A stretch of 64,000 nucleotides of DNA from positions 496,001 through 560,000 of the forward strand of contig JAGYXB010001603.1 of assembly GCA_022495005.1 (NCBI GenBank), written 5' to 3'. Each line of letters begins with the position of its first letter. Within the stretch, counting starts at the first letter, position 1. A program made the position numbers and the translations under genes. Of the stretch, positions 11,101-22,612 are shown one piece after another. Under the pieces are notes generated by a model, which worked only from the letters and a program-made list of their open reading frames with translations, did not search any database and was not told the DNA's origin. Source of the DNA: Rhyacophila brunnea. Taxonomy: Eukaryota > Arthropoda > Insecta > Trichoptera > Rhyacophilidae.

Positions 11101-14100
11101 ACGTGCATTGGTATTGAACCATTGGCGCTGGTTGTTTTTGTTGTAGTAATTAATTTGCTATTCGCATTCTATTCCCAATAATGGATTGCAAACAATGCAC
11201 TGTTGATATGAATTCAGAAACTTTAAAATTATGGGATAAAGCATTGTTAAATTTTGTTTATTGTTTCTAAAGATGAATTTATTATTAATCGGAATGATTC
11301 CTATAATGACATCCACATCTACAGTAATCGCACACATATCCAAAAATTTCTGAAAAAGTATTGGTGATTAGTCAGCATTGCAGACAATCATAAATAATCA
11401 CAAGAAATATAACTCAACCATACCATAATTACACAAAGAACTGCTTGAAGAAGTTGTGTGCTCCAAATATTGGTATGTAAGTTAAGTTATAAGATTAATT
11501 ATCGCTTTTTTAATTTATTATGAATCATTACATGACAAAGTAGTTTTGTAAACAAAATGTCACCATGGCTTTGAAAGTATGGGGTTACTAAGAAACTTTA
11601 ATAATTATTCTTTCTGTGTGATATAAACTGAAGATGTGAATGCCAGGAAGGTTAATATTACTACGAATCATTAAAATGAGGAAAAAATTCAACATAATAT
11701 AAACATGAGTCAAAGGAAATGGCAATTCTGTTTTAGGAAAAAATAGCCTAAACTACGAGAAATCATTTTTGTGCCCAAGATTCCACTAACGATAATTTGT
11801 AACAATAAATTTAGATTTATACTTAGTCTAAGAATATAAGCTACCCATGATCAGATAATGAATGATGTCATTTTCTGAAATAACATGACTTAAAATGATT
11901 TTCCTATGGTTTGCTACTAAAAGATTAACTATCGTAATGGTAAATAAGAACTGATAAATTTAGTTTTAAGATAGTTAAGTTACAAATGTTTATGTCGATA
12001 TTTAATGTTTACACTTAAATATACCCAAAGTAGAGTTTTTAAAATAAGGTTTTGGCATTTAGATTACCACTTGCAGTAATTATTATTATTACGACACAAT
12101 TTACATTGTCTCCAAAATTTGATCGAGTAATCAAATTTATATAATATAATTAACTGTCATAAATTTCAGACATATCAATGTTCCCTTCATTCTTAGATAT
12201 GTTCAAAAAAGTCTATTGATCGCATTTTTGAAATATCATTTAGAAAAAATCTCATCAGACCTAAGCAAATTAATTAGGTACCTATCACCTACCCGCTTTC
12301 CTCATAAATACTGTCAAACATAAATTTTAATTTCTTGGAAACCTGTATGATTATCATTTTTGTCAACATGTTTTGCTATTCTAACTTTCACTACGATAAC
12401 TATATAGACAAGGATATGGATAGACATCTTTATGTTTCTTAAGTATTATTTACTTCCACACGTATGTAGAAGTATTTGAATGATATTTTAAAATATAACT
12501 TCTAACAATGTACAGTTTATATACAGGTGAAGATTAATGCAGACATTCTTGAAGCCTTTATGCAAAAAAACTTAGTGAAAAATAAGTGTTTGTTTCACGA
12601 AAGAATTTCATAAAATAGAAAATTTTCTTTTCATTGATCCCATATACTACTGTATAATGAATGATTTTAGTATTTGTTTAGATATTTTGTAGCGATATGA
12701 AAAAATAGATTATTCGATTGAATACGTTAAGATTATATTAATATAAAAAGGCAAATGAAAAATAATGGTTTGATCTGGATACTAGGATGATTTATGACAA
12801 GGTATTAATAGCATTTTATTTAGTAAATTGTGCATAAACAAGATACTGTGTTTTAATATTGTTATTGCTTACAATATGTACTTATATGAAAACTTCTAAA
12901 TTCATTTGTTATACTCATATGCGTAGATATGTATACATAAATTTAGATGTTGGCAGTACAGTATTTTCAATTGTAAATATAGCAATATTTTATCGCGTTG
13001 ATGCAAAATCGTAAGCAATCCAAAGATATTCTTCAAACAATCAATGAAGATCTATGAAATTTCAATGTGAAAACTTTTGAACTGTTAAAGGATTATTTAA
13101 TTAAAGATAGTTTAATAATGATCAATGATAAATCAATAATCATATAAGAATGAAATTCATTGACTATAAAAGTGAGAAAGAAATATTTTCGATTGTGTAA
13201 ACTGTAAATGGAATAAATTTTACAATAATTAGAATGGGACAACGTAAAGTGAACGTCGGATTGCAGATAAAAAAATATAAAAAGGGAATGGGGAAATAAA
13301 TAAAACAAAAACAATAAAAATAAGTGTACCAAAGTCGATATAATTGAAATATTAATAATATGGTTAGCTAAAGAAAAGTACAAAAAATAGCAATAAAAAA
13401 TATTTTGAAATTTGTCAACAGTAAAAGCAAGAATTGGATCAAAAAAAAACTATTTATACCATACAAATATGATATAATAAAAAGCACCGTATTACAAGAT
13501 GTAATACAAAATACCTGATATATATATTCGAATATGATTTGAATTCATCACTTGGAAACATATTTCAAAATTTGAAATTAAGACAATGCACCATTAAAGT
13601 AAATTATAAAAAAAGAAAAGCCTTAACAAATAAATATGTAGATAGATAAATTACTAAGAAATTGCTCATGAAAAATAATTTAATATTAAAATAGAAATGC
13701 AAGCAGTAGATTTCAATGGAAATAGATACAGGCAAAAAACTGTAATAAAAAAAAACTGTAAACGTCTACGTTAACAGGATATGTGCGTAGTTTCAGGTCT
13801 AGTCAATACAAGACATTTCAAATGAGGCAGAAAGACTGACTCATAATGATGATATGTCATGTAATGATTATAAAAGCATTATTACTCAGAGATGGAGATG
13901 AAAATGAATTGATCCTAAAATAATATCAGGAAATAGATAAGTAATACACTTTCTATAAAATAATCACATGTTTAAAGTATTATCAATAGCTCTATAAATG
14001 TTAAATTGTCGCTATTAAATATTGACTTGTATTTTTGGCATTTGGCCCTAAAGAACACCTATTTTACTGATACAATACCTATTACTCTCAAGTTCACTAT

Positions 14101-17100
14101 TCAGGCGTTTTATTTTATGGAACTACATAAAATTTTCTTTCTCAATTTCATATATATTTTGAAGTCTAATTTTACTTGAGAATTTCAGAACTTATACTCC
14201 ACTAACACTGAATTTTCTTTACATGTCATCCTACAAAAGTAAGATCAGATATTTTATATTATACCTACATTATAATTAATGTAATTATGTAATATGAATT
14301 TTTGTAAGTATTTTTATTAATTTCACGGAATAAAATTGAATAATACAACAGACTATCAATATGGTCTTATACTTATTGTAAACAGATACAAAATACTGTT
14401 GATAGTTACTTCTTTCAAAAAAACAAACAAATTGCAAACATTAATATGTATGTTTTAAATAATGTCTATACTCAATTATGACGTAAGTAAATGAAGAATA
14501 GATATACAAACATACAAAAAACAAATCAACAATACATTCAAATTCAGCCTCGAATAATGAAAATGCAATTATAACTGTATCAATAATGGAAAAACATATT
14601 ATAAATTCTACTAAAATACAATTTTAACTTACTTGTATGTATATCTCAGGTAGTTGATGTGACAAAACACTGACCATATTTTTTATAAAACAATAAAAGT
14701 ATATAACATTTCACTTTAAACAAATATGGTGAGAGAAATTGTAAAAAAATATTGTAATTACAAATTAATAATGCATACATCCTGAATAATTTTTATGTGT
14801 AATATAAAATTGTCGAACAAAAGTTAACGTAACAGTAAAATAATCTTATGCCGATAGGTATTATAAAAAATACTTCTTGTAGACATTTATATATGAGTTA
14901 ATTAATATAAATGTATGGCTGTAAAGCTAAACAATATGAATTAGATTGATGAATCGATAATTTTAAAGAATCACAAAATAATATTACAGCGTATAAAATT
15001 TTAAAAGTTATAAAAACGTCCATATACATTTAAAATGAAAATGTAGGTATGTTCAAATGTTCTTATAATGATATTATCATCTATTACCACTTTATACATG
15101 TTATAATTTTCCGTGACATTTAACACTCTACACCCTAAAAGATAAACTTTCCTGACATTGTTATAAAAAACAATTTTACCCCCAAAGGATGATGCTATTA
15201 TCTAATGCCTATCACCGGGCACCGTCTTCTATCCTGCTCTATAGGGCAATGCTGCACACCCTGTCTCCTAGTATTTTATAATTCAGCTAAGTCTGAATAA
15301 TTCAAATCAATATTTATTTAACTCCAATTTAAACATTATTTCCTAATACTTCATGAAATCATTCTAAGCTCTATTCATTATTTTAAATGTTAACGTTATA
15401 CATTATTTTTACACATATTGTGATAGTTTTGCTTCAGATATTATGAAAGGATGAGAATATATAATATATATATATATATGTATGAAATCAGATTATTTTC
15501 ATAACTCTTCATTCTCTAAAATGATAATATAACCATTTCGTTTCTTGCAAGTCTTTAATGCGAAGCACTGGTCTTGAATAATTTTCAATTTGGCCGTAAT
15601 AGTTCAATTTAAAATAAAATTTTCTTGACCTTATTGCAAATAAAATATTTGTATATTTTTGCCTATCAACATAATAATATTCCTAAGCTAATATAAAATT
15701 ATGAGCTGCAAGATAAAATAAAGGATTACTATAATTATAATAAAATAATTGTATATTTATTTACGCTTTTTACTAACAATAATTTATATCTAATAAAAGA
15801 ATAATTGCTATGGACTTTAAAATTGTGACCTCTCATTTTAATTAGAATAAAATAATGAATCAATAAATAAACATGTGAGATAAAAATAAATTTCATAATA
15901 GTCAAAGAAAAATACAGACATGTATTATAATATTATGTATTAAATAATATCAATCAGAAATAAATGGCGGCCAATTCATCAAAGTAATAATCGCCTATAA
16001 TAAAATGATAATCAACATTACAGATGGATACAGGTGAAATAAGCATTTAAGACTAAGTTAGTGATTAAAAATAGTTTCGAAATTAAATATCTAAATTAAA
16101 AATAGAAAATATTAAATTATTAATTAAACAATGAAAAGATAGTCACCATTATCAGCGTCATCAGATTAAAAATAAGCAAATACCGAAAGGCGTTTAAATA
16201 ACAAATGCAAAATTGTGTAAACTTATTACCAAAAATATTAAAAATACTTATATAGAAGGAAAATAAAAATAATATAATATATAGCTACCATTAGTAAAGA
16301 TACTGAATTGAATACTTGAAAATAAAAATAGACAAATGGCGACAAAATGTAAAATATTAGAAAATACATAATTGAAACACTTAAAGTAGACATCTTAAAT
16401 TATAATATAACAGACAAAAATACTGAATACTTTATTTTCATACTGCAGCATTGATTCCAGCAGAGCTTTATCAGATCTCGGAAAGAAAATGCACCTTTGT
16501 TTGGCGTAAAGTTCACGCAAAACGCAACTATAGTAAAACGAATTGAACATTTCGAATGAGTGCTTTACGAAAGACAAAGGGGCATTCATTATTAAAATAT
16601 ATTTATCCTATACAAAAATCCGACAGTTTAACTGAGCGAACTTTTTTGAAAAAAAAATACTTAAATTCTCTGAAAACTTTCAGTTTTATAATATAACCTA
16701 ATTTAATAAAATAAAATCTCAATAGATAATTGCATATTGCACACACATACATATACTCTTTCAATACGAATAATTCACATATTCCTATGATTGTATGCGT
16801 TTAATAAAATATATAAAATATGACATATCTATACTTGTATGTGTCACAATAAAACATTCTGTAACAATTTATATCGAAAATGGATAAACTCGCAAGTATT
16901 ATAACAAAAGTTGTGATCAACTAATAGTGAAGAAAAAATAGTATAGTATACTTGCAGAAATCCATTTCAGAAAATACGAGTCAACGAAAGTTTTCAGACA
17001 TTGTACGTAAACAATTTTCTGATTCAAGTCAATTACAATTATGATACGATGATTGTTATTCTCGTGAAAACTTATGTTGTAATAATATATACTATGAATT

Positions 17101-17753
17101 ATTAACCTAACGTTTTAGAGTAAATAAATTTATAATATGTTTATAGAAAAAGTCTACTGGCTTTATAAAATGTCCAATAAAGGTTCCATTTAATAGTAAG
17201 ACAATAAAATGGATTAAGATAAATTTCATAACAATTTGGTCATGAAACAGATTTCTCTTATAAGCAACAGCTTTTCTTGTATAATGTTACGTAATCGTGT
17301 TTCTTAAATATGTGTATTTTTGGCATTATATTGTGTTCAACCTTGTGATTGACTATCAGATCAGTCACCAAACACTTTACACCATTTCACAAGCCAGTTT
17401 TGAATGTCGAATATATTGTCTCTCGATCTGTAGGGATACCACTTCTCATTCGAGATGATAATTTTGTTCAGTATTATATTTCATAGATGACATGATATTT
17501 TATTTTGCTAACATATTTTGGTACAGTATTGTAATTAATTTATATAGCATCAGTAACTCGATTGCATCTTGATGTAAATCATTATTTCAAATATTTTTGT
17601 AGATTCCGTTGATTAATGCAGTTTAAAAATTCTCTAGGGTTTGGCTCACATAATTGAATGATGATTGAATGATGAATTATCAAAAAAAATAACATTAAGG
17701 AAATAATTACAACAAGATGGCGAAGTTATTAAGATGCCTAAAAGGTACCCATT
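8136..17753 (-). other. Long AT-rich tract downstream of the PTBP stop, possible extended 3' UTR plus intergenic DNA
   Basis: No exon, RNA gene or transposon end is recognised. From about 8990 to 17750 the sequence is very AT-rich and lacks the TE debris seen on both sides. A GC-richer patch lies at 15180-15270. Minus-strand AATAAA hexamers are plentiful (for instance near 9005 and at 17499), so the 3' UTR end cannot be set. A short TA microsatellite lies near 15460. Confidence 0.5.
17499..17504 (-). promoter_or_regulatory. Candidate proximal polyadenylation hexamer of the PTBP gene
   Basis: AATAAA on the minus strand about 250 nt after the stop codon. The downstream tract is so AT-rich that many such hexamers occur by chance, so this is only the first candidate and not a demonstrated poly(A) site. 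Confidence 0.25.
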
Positions 17754-17886
17754 TTAAATGTTAGATTTAGAGAATGACACTCGTAGGTGGTTCGACTCCG
17801 ATAACTGATGATTGTGCATTTTGATAAGGGCCGCCACCGCATCATCTATGGTGGGAAGCTGAACTAATGCCATCTTTCGGTCTTTA
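17754..17886 (-). CDS. heph: PTBP terminal coding exon: end of RRM4 and stop
   Basis: 133 nt of coding sequence reading KDRKMALVQLPTIDDAVAAL, then IKMHNHQL and HLRVSFSKSNI followed by TAA (17754-17756). KDRKMAL is the RNP1-like strand of RRM4, and HLRVSFSKS is the near-universal C-terminus of PTB proteins; here the ending is SNI where STI is usual. The acceptor is tttacag at 17887. The 3' UTR continues to lower coordinates without a visible break. Confidence 0.95.
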
Positions 17887-20203
17887 CTGTAAACAGAAAA
17901 ATAAACATTAAAATTTACAAATTAATGATCCACAAATGAAACCCAACAATAAATCTAAAATATTTTTTCTTTAGTTTCTATCTGGAAGGAATATTTTTGG
18001 AATGAAGAAGGAATTATTAAGCGGCTACAACCTAACCTAACCTAACTATCAAAGAAATGAGGCGTACATTTAAAAAAATAGTGATAAATCTATGCTCAAA
18101 ATAATACAAAAAAAAAAACATATCTTCCAAAATCTGCCAAAACCACATAAAAAATGTTCAAAAACTTGATATAGAATATACTTAACATAGAAAGTATACA
18201 AATAAATGCTGACATAACTATTCAATTTTATTTTGCTTTTATTGAAGGTGAAGTGAAGGCTCCTGGAGGCACCTACCAGAAAAATATGAAACTTGCAATT
18301 TGAGACAATTTATCCATAATTTACATTTCAAAATGTTACATAATTGAAACATAATAATATAATGAATGAAAAATATTTTTGACTTAAAGTGTAAGATGAA
18401 CTTACTTACAATTTATAAAAAAAAACTTATAAAATGTGAATAATATTGAATAGTGTACTTTATGAGTATGTCAAAATAGACCATTAAATAAATAATGCCT
18501 TTTATGTTAATATTACAAAATATAAAGCCAGTATAATTATAAATATAAATTATTATCGATTGTAAATGGTTCAAGGAATTGTATTTATTTTCTTTTGCAT
18601 AATAAGAATAGGTTCACCTTACATTAGAATGACTAGTCTCACATTGAAAATTGTCTCGACTGTGATATAGTCATAAATCAAAACTGGGCGCGTCATGCAA
18701 CTTTCCTCCGTACACATAGGCGAGTATGCTGGGACAGTGACGTTAAGCCAAATTAATGACAAGTGCGACATTACATACGCTGCATGTAGGGTGAAATTTA
18801 TTGCATGCGACACCAACACCGTTTTTTTTCAAACTGAAAGGTTGTATACAAAACTATATCGACATATTTGACGTGTTTCAGTCGAGATGAGTTTAGATGT
18901 GCGAGCCGGCTAAAAGTTAAAAATACTTACGGGAAAAATTTGAATGCCTTCACGTTGAAGGTTTTTTTAGTAAATGCTTCTTTGATTTCTTCTTCGGAGA
19001 CAGTTGCTCTGTGAAATAAAAATATTAAATAATTAATTGCTATAATGTATCAATACTTGGGTACACAATAATTATAGACGTTCTTAGTAATGTGGTAAAT
19101 TATATACTATTTTCTTTCAAATATGGAACATATGGACCTTCAAAGTGTTGATGTGTTTTAACAAGCGTTTTTTAGGGAGATTGATTGCTACTTTTTGCCC
19201 AACCTCTTTTAGTCCATTCCCTCAATTCAAAGATGTATTACCTTATTTGTGATTTAGTAATAGTAGTGGGATTTCAATCAGCGACTGACAGGTAAGGGGT
19301 ATTAGCTAACTTTTGGATGGTGGGGAATATGTATGTATTCAATGAAATGAAATTAACATTATTCTTTTCAGAAATTCTAAATAAAACATGAAAATCATGA
19401 TTTAACTCCTTATACATTAGTTTTATGATTATTATCTGGAAAACAACATCCACGTTTTTATATTTTAGATGTCATTTATCCTACTAAATAAAAAAGAATC
19501 TGATTCCGTGCATTATTCTATATCGATAGAACAAATTCAAATTCATTTGTTAATATGAGCAACAGATAGGGATAACAAGATAACCTATTAAATGCCAGAA
19601 GGTATCAGTATGGCGGTACCCCACGGGCTATCAATTTCTATGAAAAAATATATCCTTATAAACAAATTATTAACTTTTTCTGTATAATCATAAAGATAAT
19701 ATATTTTTGTTAAGTATTTCACCATGGTTCCAAAAGATGGCAGTATGTGTACAATATATTAAAGTATTTAAATCAATTGACCAGAGCTAAAATAAGAGTA
19801 AAATATAGTATGTATGTACTATACGCTCATTATGACCGGCCTTGCGTGCATAGAATTTTAGAGCATTAGGCATACATCCGGTTAAAGATTCAAGTAGAAA
19901 ATAGCTTTATTGGTGTCAATATAATATTGGTTGTTAATATTATCAACATTACAGAATCAGAAAAAATAATACTTAACTCACTATTAATTAAGCTTATTAC
20001 CTACTATGTAATCACTGAATGTGAAATGTTTACATATTTTTACTTTCATTATGTACTTCAAAATCATATATCATAGGTACCTACCTACCTATCTCCATAT
20101 TATAATATGTAATCAAGATTTTTTTCTACTATTGCCATCCCCATACCTATTATGTAGATCTAGGATTGGATTATCATTAATAAAGAAAAAAGGCAATAAT
20201 TAC
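17887..20203 (-). other. Last two introns of the PTBP gene, flanking the 18931-19008 exon
   Basis: Two AT-rich introns (17887-18930 and 19009-20203). No repeat, RNA gene or further exon is recognised. A short (CCTAA)3 run lies near 18028, and a GC-richer patch at 18650-18800 has no recognisable coding content. Confidence 0.6.
18931..19008 (-). CDS. heph: PTBP exon: RRM4 helix 1 and strand 2
   Basis: A 78-nt exon reading ATVSEEEIKEAFTKKTFNVK then AFKFF and a split Pro codon. It matches the segment of RRM4 that in other PTBs reads like SEEDLK...GFKFF. The acceptor is ttcacag and the donor CCC|gtaagt. It continues in frame into KDRKMAL of the last exon. Confidence 0.93.
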
Positions 20204-20305
20204 GGAATGTTGGAGAGATGAAGAGTTGCGCTGGGTGGATAGATGTTTTGGTAATTTTTGCTTCCCGGTTTTTTGAATCTGTGGAGTGGGCTTTGTGAAT
20301 AGTCT
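20204..20305 (-). CDS. heph: PTBP exon: RRM3-RRM4 junction and first strand of RRM4
   Basis: A 102-nt exon reading [20 protein letters not shown] then [27 protein letters not shown] is a hallmark of PTBP proteins, and LHLSNI is the RNP2 strand of RRM4. The acceptor is tttcag and the donor ATTCC|gtaatt; CC plus A from the next exon completes Pro. The intron on the upstream side is only 482 bp, the shortest in the window for this gene. Confidence 0.95.
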
Positions 20306-20787
20306 CTGAAAACATAAAAAATAAATTATTAAACGAAGATCATTATTGTGGTAATATAGTATAGGAGATATAAGAGATTTGGGTTCACAATCTGGTTTTG
20401 TCTTGGCTGCATACTCATTTTTGAATTGTTAACAATTATAAAAGAAACGGTTGTTAAATTTTTATTTATACATCAAACTAACTTTGTATTTAAACATTCA
20501 ATAAAAAAGGAACATTGAAGGTATTATCACTTTATACTATATAAATATATACCTATTTGAAATAAACAACATAATGGTTGGTACCTTCAAATACCTGTAT
20601 TTGTACATATATTATTTATAAAAATCATCAAGTAGAAATTTTAAGATTTTTATGTCATTATGATAGAAGAACTAATAATCTATAATAGGTTAGAAACAAT
20701 TGATCACCAATTTGTTAACATACAATAGATTTATGAAGACGCCAAAAAATGGCCATCAAAAGTAAAGGTAATCAAAAAAATAATAAC

Positions 20788-20902
20788 CTCGTGAGTCCAG
20801 CGTCTGGTTGACCTTCCTTTGGCAATTGTACGGTTTGGTGTTTACTCAGCATCACTCTCATGGCTTTTCCGAAGACACGCAGCTTGTCCATGTGTGTCAT
20901 AG
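20788..20902 (-). CDS. heph: PTBP exon: end of RRM3 and RRM3-RRM4 spacer
   Basis: A 115-nt exon reading MTHMDKLRVFGKAMRVMLSK followed by HQTVQLPKEGQPDAGLT and a split Arg codon. This is the last helix and strand of RRM3 and the short spacer that packs RRM3 against RRM4 in PTB proteins. The acceptor is catcag, the donor ACGAG|gttatt. The phases (two bases in, two bases out) agree with both neighbours. Confidence 0.95.
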
Positions 20903-21377
20903 CTGATGAGGTAAATATAAACATAAATGGTAAATTCAGATTATTTCAAACTGTCAAAACATTAAATGTCAACTATTACTTATTTTATGATATTACTAGC
21001 ATTTGTACACAGCTTTTCTCGAGGTTTGCCTGTGCGTTTGTGTATTTCTACTGCTCCATATCGCATCCTTATATAAATAATATATCTTTTTTTAAGTTAT
21101 TGAGCATAAAACAAAATGATGTATGTGTTGTTTGACCTCTTCTTCAGAGTGTCAAGATTTTATAGATTCTGATTTTGCGTTTGCTAGATTTGCTTCACAT
21201 TCCTTTGTTTCAACGTTTTATTGAATCTATTCTTAATTCCCAATAGGTTTTTGAATTATCTTTTCATTACATTATGCCATAAAATTGACCTTGAGAGAAG
21301 CATTTATCACGGAAGTTATTTCTTATCACATTAAACGATTGACTGTGTAATTTATTATTATGACCATCTTCTTCTTC

Positions 21378-22010
21378 TTATTGTGCCATCTGCAAGCGGA
21401 GGTCGGCCACCATCAAGGCGATCTTAGTTTTGTCGTCTGCTACCCGGAACAGTTCAGTGGAGCTGCACTCGTACCGATCACGGAGGTTTTTAAGCCACGA
21501 AATGCGACGCCGTCCTCTGCTACGCTTACCATTGATCTTTCCTTGAATGACAAGTTGGGGAATGCTGTACTTTTGTCCTCTCATAATGTGCCTGAGGTAC
21601 TGTAGTTTCCTGGTTTTGATACTACGTAGAACTTCTCGGTCCTTCCCCATTCGATTGACAACTTCAACATTTGTCACCCGGTCAGTCCAAGGAATTTTGA
21701 GGATGCGTTTATACAGCCACTCAAATCTCCGTGACATCTCTTGGTTTAGCGTCCATACTTCCATACCATAGAAAAGAATTGAGAATTGAGTGAACAACGT
21801 ACCATACGCAGTCTCAACCTAAGTTAAGGTCTCGATTGCTGAGGAGGTGTCTCATTTTGAGAAAGGCGCTCCTTGTGATCTCAATTCTAGTTTTTATTTC
21901 CTGAGACTGGTCCTATTTCTCATTGACCCATGTACCTAAATATTTATAATGGGTCACACGTTCGATTTGTTCGCTGTTAATGACAAAATTTGTGTTGGTG
22001 TCTGGTGTCA
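21378..22010 (-). pseudogene. LINE ORF2 remnant, C-terminal region
   Basis: Continues the reverse transcriptase ORF downstream of the MITE. It first reads VTPDTNTNFVINSEQIERV, with the typical THYKYLGTWVNE following, then a stop and a segment with SAFLKMRHLLSNRDLNL. A second stop and small deletion precede the open 139-codon piece (FYGMEVWTLN to LRLQMAQ). The protein resembles the C-terminus of insect endonuclease-reverse transcriptases, including the HVMRG-like (HIMRG) and GRRRISWLKN blocks. Not functional. Confidence 0.88.
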
Positions 22011-22018
22011 CTGTATTT

Positions 22019-22604
22019 CAGTAGCGAAGGGTGGAGGTAGGCTGTTAAGATTCGCCATATATAGTGCACATTAAACTTTGTTAGTCATACGTATTTGTTT
22101 TTATTGAGTTAAGACTATAATTTAGAGATTGTATTCGTTAGTTTTTAAAAATCAATTAAACCCTGCCTAAACCAAACCATAATCGTTTTGGTATATTTTG
22201 GGCGATACGACAAAATCGTGCACACCTTTTCATTCATACCTATCTGATTTTGTTGTATTTAGAATACATATTACACATATTGTTGGTTCATTTTTTTCTA
22301 ATTCATTAAGCCCTGCCTAAACCAAACCATAAAAGATAAAAAATATTACACTACCTATAAAGTATTCAAAGTTATGTATGATTTAAGTGCATAATTATAG
22401 ATACTTTATGGATAGACGAGTATTTTTTGACTATTATCTATTATGGCTTGGTTTTCGCAGAGTTTAATTGTATTTTAAAAACTAACCAACACCATCTGTA
22501 AATTGTAGTCTTATTTCAATGAAAACAAATACGTATAACTGACAAAGTTTAGTGTGTACCATTTATGGAGGATCTTAACAGCTTACCTCCACCCTTCGCC
22601 ACTG
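22019..22604. mobile_element. hAT-type MITE with 164-bp inverted repeats, inserted in the LINE
   Basis: A 586-bp element with ends CAGTAGCGAAGGGTGG and (reverse complement of the right end) CAGTGGCGAAGGGTGG. The inverted similarity runs about 164 bp inwards on each side (22019-22182 and 22441-22604, roughly 80-85% by eye). It is flanked by the 8-bp duplication CTGTATTT at 22011-22018 and 22605-22612. An 8-bp target duplication and a CAGTGGCG-like end fit the hAT superfamily. There is no coding capacity. Removing the element and one target copy restores the LINE frame (SNT-VTPDTN), which shows it jumped into the LINE. Confidence 0.92.
22157..22332. repeat. 26-bp direct repeat inside the MITE
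   Basis: CCCTGCCTAAACCAAACCAT with flanking TAA bases occurs at 22157-22182 and 22307-22332 with one mismatch. The first copy is the inner end of the left inverted repeat, and a degenerate inverted copy forms the inner end of the right repeat. Such subterminal repeats can be transposase-binding sites; that role is inferred. Confidence 0.75.
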
Positions 22605-22612
22605 CTGTATTT

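Noticed and set aside
18026..18048. CCTAACCTAACCTAA resembling insect telomere repeat
   Set aside because: Only about three units inside a gene intron; such short runs are common in insect genomes and do not mark a telomere.
21360..21771. Plus-strand ORFs opposite the LINE C-terminus, and similar ones at 23008-23331, 23470-23736 and 24032-24633
   Set aside because: They are antisense to LINE coding sequence that carries recognisable RT and endonuclease motifs on the minus strand.
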